A model generated the notes under the pieces. That model ran no database searches, was not told the DNA's origin, and saw only the letters and a list, made by a program, of their open reading frames with translations. The position numbers were made by a program, and so were the translations under genes. A stretch of DNA of 42,243 nt, from assembly GCA_004335835.1 (NCBI GenBank), contig RWJK01000545.1:1-42243 (forward strand). The letters run 5' to 3'. The stretch comes from Scenedesmus sp. ARA3. Lineage: Eukaryota > Chlorophyta > Chlorophyceae > Sphaeropleales > Scenedesmaceae. Shown one piece after another: positions 29,987 through 38,411 of this stretch (position 1 is its first letter; the number at the start of each line of letters is the position of its first letter).

Positions 29987-32586
29987 GCTGCTGATGCAAT
30001 TCTTCAGGGACGTGCTGAACAAGGCGCTGCTGCCCAGGAGGAGTGAGTTTGGCCTGCCCGAAGACAAGGTCATCTTCTCCTGCAGCAACCAGCTGTACAA
30101 GTACGATCCCGACACCTTCACCACCTGGTGCAACATTCTCAAGCGCGTGCCAGACAGGTGAGCAGTGAGGAGGAGAGTGATAGATGTGGCAATGAAGGTG
30201 TGCGTGTATTTTTGGCAGTGACCTCATTACTGTGTAACCTTCACCACATGGTGCAACATCCTGAAGCGCATGCCCGACAGGGAAGAACGCGTGTGCCTCC
30301 CTCTCTGCTCGCATGCATAGCAGCTTCACTGCTGTGTGGCAGTGACACCGACACCTTCACCACATGGTGCAACATCCTCAAGCGCGTGCCAGACAGGTGG
30401 GGATGAATGCTTGCAGGTCATTTTGTTTGTGCAGTAGCTCCGCTGCTGTATGGCAGTGACCCCGACACCTTCACCACATGGTGCAACATCCTCGAGCGCG
30501 TGCCAGACAGGTGAGAACGCGTGTGCCTCCCTAACTGCTTGCATGCATAGCAGCTTCACTGCTGTGTGGCGGTGACCCTGACACCTTCACCACATGGTGC
30601 AACATCCTCAAGCGCGTGCCAGACAGGTAAGGATGCTTGGATGGCCAGGTATCCAAACAGTCACAGTTGTAGCTGGGCTGCTGTTTGGCTGCAACTGTAC
30701 ACCTTCACCACCTGCCAGACAGGTCCGCAGTGAGGGAGTCTCACAGAATTTCTTGTGGTGATAAAGGTGTTGATGTATGTGTGGCGGTGACCCTGACACC
30801 TTCACCACATGGTGCAACATCTTCAAGCGCGTGCCAGACAGGTGGGGATGTGTGTGCTAATGAACGTGGCATACTACACCATACTGGGTTTCATACTGGG
30901 TTTTAGCTTCCAACAATGTCCTCAAGCATGCACCCGTTAGGTAGGAATGGATGCTTCGATGCTGCGGTGCGCTTGCAGCTTGTTGTCTCAGAAGGTGTGC
31001 CCGACAGGAGATAATATGTGTCCCTCTTCCCACTTGCTTGCATACATACAGCTGCATTTGCGTCTGTACGTACCCTGTACAGCCGCGCATGCAGCTACTT
31101 GTATACAAGCAACCATTTGGGTCTGTACGTACCCCGTACAGCCGCGCATGCAGCTATTTGTATTCAAGCAAGTGGGAAGGGACGCGTATTTCCCCCTTTC
31201 CCAGCTGAATAGTTTCTCCATTTTCTCGCCGTGCTACTTCTGCCGTTGCACGGTAAGACGCTGGGGCATGCTGCTTTTGCGCTTTGGACCTTTTCTGGTG
31301 GCCCCCGCAGCTGCTGCCGCTGCTGCCCTACAGCAACAGTATCAACCAAACAACAAGCTGAATTGACATAGCATCCAACTCTCCCATCATGTTTCTTGCG
31401 CCCCGCAGCGTGCTGTGGCTGCTGCGCTTCCCGCCTACAGCAACACCAACACACCAATCACACAACAACAACTAATTCACTCAAAAACTGCCCACCGTGT
31501 TTCTTGCGCCCCGCAGCGTGCTGTGGCTGCTGCGCTTCCCGCCTACAGCAACACCAACACACCAATCACACAACAACAACTAATTCACTGAAAAACTGCC
31601 CACCGTGTTTCGTGCGCCCCGCAGCGTGCTGTGGCTGCTGCGCTTCCCGCCTACAACAACACCAACACACCAATCACACAACAACAACTAATTCACTCAA
31701 AAACTGCCCACCGTGTTTCTTGCGCCCCGCGGCGTGCTGTGGCTGCTGCGCTTCCCGCTCTACAGCAATACCAACACACCAATCACACAACAAATAACGA
31801 TTTGAACTGTTCAACGTGTTTCTTGCGCCTCGCAGCGTGCTGTGGCTGCTGCGGTTCCCGCCCTACGGCGAGTCCAACATCCGGCTGTCAGCCGCGCAGC
31901 TGGGCGTGGACCCCTCTCGCATCATCTTCACTGACGTGGCGCACAAGGACGTGCACATCCGGCGCAGCGGCCTGGCAGACGTGTTTCTGGACACGCCGCT
32001 GTGCAACGCACACACCACGGGCTGTGATGTGCTGTGGGGCGGGTGCCCGATGGTGACGCTGCCGATGGAGCGCATGGCGAGCAGGGTGGCTGCTAGTTTG
32101 GCGTATGCTTCAGGCTTGGGGCCGGAGATGGTAAGAGCCTTTTCTTTTATATCCATTTCTCATTGCACAGCACAGGACGTGGATGATTAGCTGCTAGTGA
32201 GCGCCAGCGCTGCTGTATTGTAGTAGGAGATTAATAGCAGACACGAGCACAGCTCAGAGCCCAATATCAATTGCGCGGACTGCCGATAGCATCTGTGGCG
32301 GTGCCCCCTGGGCAGCCCCTTCTTGTCTCTAACTCCAAGCATTCTGCTGCAAATTGCTGTGATCATGCAGGTCGTGTCCAGCCAAGCAGAGTACGAGGAG
32401 CGCGCCGTGCTGCTGGGCAGCAACCGGCCGCTGCGCGAGAGCCTGCGTGCACGGCTGGAGTCCACGCGGCTGTCCTGCCCGCTGTTTGACACTGAGGGCT
32501 GGGTGCGCAACTTGGAGAAGGTGCTGTTCAGGATGTGGGACATTCACCTGGAAGGCAAGGGGCCGCGCAGCTTCGAGGTGCAGTGA
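24289..32586 (+). CDS. SEC: Protein O-GlcNAc transferase, SECRET AGENT type, 13 exons
   Basis: Exons: 24289-24360, 24451-24604, 25194-25297, 25743-25843, 26326-26596, 26900-27022, 27208-27379, 27603-28609, 28957-29206, 29475-29604, 30008-30157, 31836-32130, 32371-32586; about 1014 residues. It moves GlcNAc from UDP-GlcNAc to Ser/Thr of nuclear and cytosolic proteins. TPR repeats fill residues about 80-560 (for example [20 protein letters not shown]), broken by an insertion of about 85 residues at 388-473. The GT41 domain has [17 protein letters not shown] (His ~651), [19 protein letters not shown] (His ~716), NQLYK (Lys ~826), [10 protein letters not shown], and [16 protein letters not shown], equivalent to the human OGT catalytic and UDP-binding motifs. 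MGFPATTG and NCYFVNDYK favour SEC over SPINDLY. The first two exons are proposed from phase and position only and are less certain (0.55). Confidence 0.93.
26065..26270 (+). repeat. Two partial copies of SEC exon 5 5' end with acceptor
   Basis: The start of exon 5 ([13 protein letters not shown]) with its CAG acceptor occurs at 26065 and 26184 before the real exon at 26326. After about 45 exon-like bases both copies pass into the same non-exonic sequence (ATCGCAGCACCCAACACTG) and soon reach stops. Differences in spacing come mostly from the length of the CTG run before each acceptor. Confidence 0.92.
26645..26711 (+). repeat. Partial copy of SEC exon 5 3' end, synonymous changes only
   Basis: About 65 bases encoding [21 protein letters not shown]'s core recur about 115 bp after the real exon end, with donor GTGTGTG. 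Over this stretch I count four differences, all silent (two Leu codons, Gly and Arg). Confidence 0.92.
26820..26860 (+). repeat. Decayed copy of SEC exon 6 start
   Basis: GCCGGGCGTGCTGGGGCCGTG near 26835 resembles the real exon 6 start at 26900 (GGGCGTGCTGGGCCGTG) but carries an extra G and lacks the CAG acceptor. It lies about 62 bases upstream of the real exon. Confidence 0.7.
28798..28956 (+). repeat. In-frame upstream duplicate of SEC exon 9 (catalytic domain)
   Basis: From acceptor CGCCAG at 28797 this reads [16 protein letters not shown] and on to SARSVADI, a 38-codon copy of the real exon 9 start at 28957. I count nine synonymous codon changes and two amino-acid changes (Phe to Leu, Trp to Arg). 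There is no donor at its end. The frame continues without stop through 15 intron-like codons into the real exon; 159 bases is exactly 53 codons. Use of this acceptor would insert 53 residues. Confidence 0.9.
29846..30007 (+). repeat. In-frame upstream duplicate of SEC exon 11 start
   Basis: From acceptor CTGCAG at 29845 this copies the first 24 or so codons of exon 11 ([20 protein letters not shown]). I count about seven silent and two replacement changes (Phe to Ser, Ile to Val). It then runs into a CTG tract read as poly-Ala. The frame stays open to the real exon at 30008; 162 bases is 54 codons and the acceptor phase matches. The outer acceptor would add 54 residues. Confidence 0.9.
30237..30944 (+). 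repeat. Array of 6-7 partial copies of SEC exon 11 3' end with donor
   Basis: The end of exon 11 ([17 protein letters not shown] plus donor) recurs at about 30237-30282, 30340-30399, 30452-30515, 30568-30631, 30691-30725 (shortened), 30782-30843 and perhaps 30914-30944 (very decayed). Period is near 115 bp. Most keep CAG followed by GTG or GTA. Replacement changes occur in several (Val to Met, Lys to Glu, Leu to Phe). Intron parts of the unit (such as GCATGCATAGCAGCTTCACT) are also shared. Confidence 0.93.
31391..31816 (+). repeat. Array of four 108-bp copies of SEC exon 12 5' end with acceptor
   Basis: Units start at 31391, 31499, 31607 and 31715; the real exon junction follows 102 bp after the last (31817, exon at 31836). 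Each unit has TTTCTTGCGCCCCGCAG, then exon codons for SVLWLLRFP, then a CA-rich intron part. The units are almost identical, so the array is young. In the copies one C of CCGCCCTAC is missing, breaking the frame, and in the fourth the acceptor AG is changed to GG. Confidence 0.95.
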
Positions 32587-32654
32587 GCACTTCCGCGCTG
32601 CAGCAGGAGTTTGGTGCAGGCTGTTTGTCTGTCCGGCTGCAGCTGCCTGCGCAG

Positions 32655-32834
32655 CTCTTTGAGATGTCGTATAGCAGAGGCAGCGCCTCACTGCTGCCGC
32701 GGCTGGAGTCCACGCGGCTGTCCTGCCCGCTGTTTGACACGGAGGGCTGGGTGCGCAACTTGGAGAAGGTGCTGTTCCGCATGTGGGACATTCACCTGGA
32801 AGGCAAGGGGCCCCGCAGCTTCGAGGTGCAGTGA
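32655..32834 (+). CDS. Possible alternative last exon of SEC
   Basis: After a GCGCAG acceptor at 32654, a 60-codon frame including stop starts in phase 0, as required after SEC exon 12. It opens with LFEMSYSRGSASLLP, then repeats the final 45 codons of SEC from [18 protein letters not shown] to SFEVQ and TGA. In this shared part I see three codon differences, all silent (Thr, Arg, Pro). Used instead of exon 13, it would replace the segment [16 protein letters not shown] and what follows with a shorter one. It may instead be a recent untranslated duplicate in the 3' region. Fainter fragments follow at about 32933-32952 and 33072-33102. Confidence 0.5.
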   Translation, partial: LFEMSYSRGSASLLPRLESTRLSCPLFDTEGWVRNLEKVLFRMWDIHLEGKGPRSFEVQ

Positions 32835-35800
32835 TGCGCAGCAGTGAGGCGCAAAGGTGCAGTGGGGTGCAGCGTTGATGCGCAGCAATCGGATGTAGCA
32901 GATGCTGCTTTTGTGCTGCAGCCACGACCCATGCAGCTTTGAGGTGCAGTGAGGCGCAGCACTGCAGCGCAGCTGTTGGGTGTAGCGGATGCTGCAGCCA
33001 CGGCCTGCTGCAAACTGCAGTGAGCAGGGGCGGTTGTCTGGTTGCTGCTGCGGCAGGGGCTGGATTGGGGCGGTGCTGTTCCGCATGTGGGACATACACC
33101 TGGCACCTGGCATCTTTTGGCAGTGGGCAGAGTAGTGGGTGTACTGCTTGGGACGCGAGCTGCAGGGGCAGCATGTGCAGGGTTTGTGGTTTTGGGGGGC
33201 CACTTTGATGCTAGCCAGGGCTCAACTGCTGCAGATTGCAGTGGTACAGGCCTCAGAGAGGTGGGTGGGTGTTGATACGCTAAGGCATTCTGTGGCGGTG
33301 GCATTGTGCGTTACCCGGCGAATAGTACTATTATGGCATGATTACTGCGGGTAGGGTCTGAGGACTAGCAGCACTGATGCATTTGGGTGGTGGCGGCTTC
33401 TCGCACTGCTGCATCAGGTTTGCCTTTGAGCTGTGAGCATGCGAAGATAGTTATAGTTGCTGCTGCGCACTTTGGCGCAATTGTGGAGGCACTTCATGGT
33501 TTGTGTCAGAGATGTTTCTGCAGCTGCCGGTGGTGTTGCCGCATGCTGCAGAGACCAGCAGCAAGGTCCAGGTAGGAATATATGCGCGTGCTTGACTAGT
33601 GCTGCTGCTGCTGTTGTTGGTGTGGCTGTAGCAGGCAGCAGCCAGGGGTGCCTCTGAAACAGCCGCTGCTGTTGCGCGGCGCTGGGGCGCTGCTGCTGCT
33701 GCTGCTGCTTGCTGGGTGCATGGGATGTCACAGGTGTCTGTACTGCTTTCCGAGGGCGTGAGCTGCTGTGCTATGTGCGCTAGCATGCCGCGCGATTAGT
33801 ATTATATGCATGGCATGGCTGCATGCGTGTGTGAAATCTGCACTGCACATGTGCAGTGTGTGCCGCCGCCGTTGCCGCTGTTTGGTTGCCTTGCAAAGCT
33901 GCTGCAGCAGCAGCAACGCCCTGTGCGCTGCGTTGCAAGCTGCTGCTGCTGCTGCTGCTGCTGATGGATGTTGGTGTGGCGCAGCAGCATTTGGCAGCAG
34001 GCAGGGTGGTGTGGTTTAGGAGATGCAGGCAAGGCTGCAGGCTTGCAATCTGGTCTGCTTGGGAAAGTGAGAGGTGGCGGTTGGGATGGGAGAGGCCCAC
34101 CGTAGATGGTGCTGCTGGGGGCGGTAGTAGGCTGGATCGGGCTGTTTTGAGCTGCATTTGTGGTGTCAGTGCTTGATAGGGATGCATGATTCCGATGCGT
34201 GGTGTGTCGTCGAGAGGAAAAAACGTGTGTGCGGCATCTGTGAGCGATGGCGGCCAGAAAAGGCGGCATGAGGCCTGCCGTGTTTTGGGAGTATACTAGG
34301 GCACTGTTTCGGGGGGGGGAGGATGAGACCCACGTACGCAGCTATAGCTGTACTGCTCCCTCTGTCATTTGAGGTGTTGTGTGCCCAACAAGGGCATTGG
34401 CTGCGGTGTGCTGCATTTGCGCATGTTGCATGCGCTGCAGGGTTCGTGCAACACTGCAGCAGCAAAGCACGGCTTGCAGTGCAATGCACATGCTCCTGCT
34501 GTTCTCTTGCAGGCACAACCTGCGGCTAGCAGGGGGTGTGCAGGCACTGGGAGGCAAGGCAAGCCCCCCCTGCATGCAAGCGCTAGGTGCAGCCTGTTGC
34601 TGTTCGGTGTTTACAGTTCACGGGCCGTGACCAGGCTCTTTCTGCAGTGGCTAGTATTCTGTGCATGCGTGCGCTAGCAGCAGCAGCTGACTCACAGCTG
34701 CAGAAGTTGGGAGGAGGGAGGGAGCAGGGCAGTCAGCAGGCTTGCCGGCTGCAGCTGCTGCTGGTGGGCTGGCTGCTGCTGGCTGCTGCTGCTGCTGGCT
34801 GCTGCTGGCGGGCTGGCTGCTGCTGACTTGTTTCGGTGGGGCTATGGTTGTTAGGGCTGGGCTGCGGCTGTGCAGCAGCTGTTTAATGCACTACTACTTG
34901 CCGGGATGGCAGGTGTCCGTGAGGCTGCTAACACGCAACTGCTGGATGATGGTGAACAGCAGCAGCAGCTGTCGTTCGCTGCTGCTGCTGCTGCTGCTGG
35001 CAGCAGCCGCTCTTTCGCACTTGTTAGAGGCAGCGTAGGTGTGCTGGCTGGTGCAGCAGCAGCAGCAGCACAGCTGCGCCTGCATACATGCATTCCACTG
35101 CTTGCTGCAATTGCATGGTGCAACGTCGTTGCTCAAGGCAGATACTTCAGAACTGCATTCGTGCTTGTTGCTCCTGGTGCATCTGCAGTGATGCTGCCTG
35201 TGTGTAAGTCTGTGTTGCATTGCTAGAGTCGCCAAACCCCCTGCACTGTTTGGCTGTGTGGGGCGCCCAGGTATGCCCTGTTTGTGTTGTGTCACTATGT
35301 CACTTTTCATGTTACGTGTCAGTGCGGATGGCGCACAGGCCTGCTGATATGACTGGCATGAACCCACTGTGTTGGTCCGGCCTTTGTTTGAATGTAGTGG
35401 ACTGCTTTTGACACAACTGAAAAAGGGCGGGAGCCGTGGCACTCTCACAACCCGAGTTTTAATAGGGTTGGCCCGGCCACACTGCAACACTCTCATCTAG
35501 ACGTATCGCACAGCATTGTTGGCAGAGTGGGCAATCCCTTTGCGTGCAGGTTGCCTATCTACTTAGACGGCTGAGGAATGTGTTGTGTTGCTTGATAGGG
35601 AGCACTGGCGTTTCAGACATTGCTGGCTTGGGTGTTGTCAATGCATGCAGTGGGGGATTGCAGCTCTGCTTCTGCTGCTGCTGCTTTGGCTGAAGGTGCC
35701 TGGCCACTGCGCTGCTGCTGCTGCTTGTGCTGCCACAGCAGCTTCAGACAGCAGCAGCCGTGCGCAATCTGACTGTGCGGCACCCTTGCCGCATTGCTAC

Positions 35801-38297
35801 CTTGCCGCAATCCATGGCTCAAAACTGCTTCTGACCTGCTTTGCCTCGTATGCATTGCCTCGTTGAAGGTTTGTGTGCAAACTATTAGAACAGCAGGCTG
35901 TGTTACATCGCTCGCGCATCTGGTGCGACCTGTGGCTTGCTGGCTGTACTGCACAGAGCATACTGCAGAGGCTGCTGCCGACTAAACTCAGAGCTGTAAT
36001 GAGCAGCCTGGCAGTAGCAGTGGCAGTAGCAGTGGGGCCTCATGTGCTTTTGCTGCAAGCATGCGCCTGGCAAGACTTTGTGCTAGCGTATCCCACAGGG
36101 ATGTTGCACTGCTCGTGCATCATCTGTCTTGCTAACAGGTCAGCCGACTCGTGTGTCTGCGGCTGCCAGGTGTGGCAGCCGACTGTGCTCAGGGAATGCA
36201 TGCCGTGGTGTGTGTTGCTCAGCTTGCACTGCGCCCACATACTATTTGGATTGTTAGCACACCTGCCTAGCTGGGGTGTTATTGCTCTTGGGCTCTTTGG
36301 TTGTTTGTGATAGGCAGATTGAGCGCACCCTAGCTGGGCGTGGGTGCCAGACACGCTGTGCAGATTGCTATGCTGCATTGCGCTTGTGCGCACACACCTT
36401 CTGCTGTCTCTTATGTTGCCAGCGCTGTCACTTGACGGACTCTAGGTGACGCCCCGCACGCATTTTAAGCGCAGGCCGACAGGCTGTCAGCTGCAGGCGC
36501 CAGCGTTGCTTGCTGCTGTGCATACATGTGTGAAGGGGTGCATGGCGCTACTGGTGTGATGCACAGTATTGCCGTGCACGCAGCAACAGGGTGTGGTGCT
36601 ACTTTGAGACGCTTTGGTGCTGCTGCGTGTTGGTGTTGGGATGTTGCTGCTGGGGAGGCATGTCGATACTATGCATATTATACATAGGCTGTTTGTTGCA
36701 GAGGCTGTCCTTTAACAGCAGCAATGTTTTGGGCTAGCCAGTGCGCAATGCAGTGCTCATGCCATCTAGGTATGCGACCGACAGCATGCATGACGTGGCG
36801 CGCGCTGTGCTCTGTACTGCTCGGGGGCAGGTGGGAGCGGGGGCGTTTCGTCTTGCACAGTTCAGCGAATGAACGAAGAGTTTGCCGATGGAGTGCTGGC
36901 TTGCCTGCTCGCGCGAGGGTTGTGTGGATCGGAATGCCTGCACGTGTCTTTGTCTGACTGGAGATGTGACTAGCATGATGTGCGCCAGAGCAGCCTGATT
37001 GTTTGGCTTCAAAACCTGGATGTGCTTGGCTGCAGCAGCAGGGCTGGCCTGAGCACCCGTCAGTGCGCACAGGGCAAGTGGTTCCACTGCTAGTAAAAGC
37101 TGTCCTTGGCTGTCCGTACGGTGCGACTGAGATGCTGCAAGCAGCAGCAGTCTTTCTGTAGCTCAGCAGGGGCAGCCTCATGCTCTTTGGCTACAGCAGT
37201 TGTGCCCGCTTGCAGCTTTAGGGTGCAGGCTTGCATGCTGGCTGCACAACGTGGAGTGCTGTGTTATGTGTGGCTGTCCTGGCTCCTCTGTGTTGGTGGG
37301 TTTCACGCGTGTGCGGCAGCCTAGATGCCTGTGTATGCATGCTTTGCTCTTGTACCGTCGCGCACACGCATATATAGGAAGCGCTGTGGTGAATAGGGAC
37401 GATCCTGTAAGTGCTGGAAGTGCCACATGGGCAGACGGCGTGTGCCGATGCGCGAGGAAGCTTGTATTATGCAACCTATACATCTGGTAGCCGCCATTTC
37501 AGGCGTTGACTTTTGGTGCCGCGCGCATCCTTGTAGGTTCAAAGGAGCGCTGGCTTTCTGTCTGTCACATTTGTGCACATGTGTTGCGTCCAGTGTGCAT
37601 TCTTGGGCTCTTGCTTCTGGTGTATATCCTGCGGCCCGATGTTCCCGTGCTAGTGGTTGTCTGCTGATGCTGCTGCAGTGCTGATCTGCATGCTCCTGAA
37701 GAGTGATGTGTCTGAGGGTCAGCGAGTGGCTGTTGCAAGGGTTTTGGGCAATCAATGCATGTGAGATGTGCGTGACACCTGCTGCCTCGCGCCTAAGCAG
37801 GAAACGGCGCTGTTGTCTGCTGATTGTTTGATGGGCGAGGGGGTTGCTCTGCTAAATTAGGCGCGTTTGGATGACACGCGGCTGTCCCCGTCATGTAACC
37901 CTGCTGGTATGAACGTATCAGGTCGCAACTGAGTGTAAAGATGGACATTGTAGCATGGAAAAGCAATGCACACCTTCAAGCAAAGAGTGTGCAGTATGAT
38001 ATCATTGCTATGCTTGTGTTACCAGCACTATCAGTTTCAAGCCAGCAACTTTCGCTGATAAGCTCAAATGTCACTGACATTCCCTGAGGGCTGCACAGAT
38101 CTGCTGCCCTCTTGAGGGCTATTCCAAACCCAAGGTCCGCTGGGGCTGCCAGTCCTATATAGTATATACAGCTGTAGCAGCAAGCGCTCGCAGCTCGTGC
38201 ATCGCGGCATAGCACGCTGTGTTGCCTTGCTGTACAGCAGCAACACATGTGGTGACCAATGGTCCCTGGGTGCTTTGTGCCCTTGACTTTCAAAAAG
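32835..38297. other. 5.5-kb convergent intergenic region
   Basis: It lies between the 3' ends of SEC and PITHD1. There are CTG/CAG runs (for example near 33693, 33946 and 34975) and many Cys/Leu or Ala-rich open frames typical of such composition, but no family-like peptide, no exon chain and no RNA gene that I recognise. Decayed fragments of SEC exon 13 occupy the first 300 bases. Confidence 0.5.
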
Positions 38298-38392
38298 CGT
38301 TATGACACGCTCCAGTGCGCCCCTTGCATGTCGCCTGGCACCTGGCGGTGCTTGGGTGCTGGCCGGGCCTCGTGCACTGCTGCAACTGCCAC
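38298..38392 (-). repeat. Diverged duplicate of the PITHD1 last exon
   Basis: On the minus strand this reads AVHEARPAPKHRQVPGDMQ and on to AHWSVS with TAA at 38302-38300, paralleling the real exon's AVYEARPVPKDHQVPGDMQ and SHWSVS. The offset is 112 bp and intron-side bases (TCAAAAGGCG) are shared. The frame is intact despite about seven replacements in 30 codons. I find no acceptor in the phase needed, so it is probably a relic. Confidence 0.85.
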
Positions 38393-38411
38393 CTTTAAAA
38401 TTCAAAAGGCG

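Noticed and set aside
31396..31797. A 133-codon open frame of tandem 36-residue Cys-rich repeats
   Set aside because: It is only the 108-bp acceptor array read in the wrong frame; the exon frame there is SVLWLLRFP.
31391..31816. Regular repeat-spacer look, as in CRISPR
   Set aside because: The units are head-to-tail 108-bp duplications of an exon border in a eukaryotic intron, with no unique spacers and no cas genes.
32535..32834. A separate small gene after SEC
   Set aside because: Its body is a duplicate of the last SEC exon with silent changes; an alternative exon or duplicate explains it better.
36678..37181. 167-codon minus-strand open frame
   Set aside because: No motif, no splice-linked neighbours and typical shadow composition.
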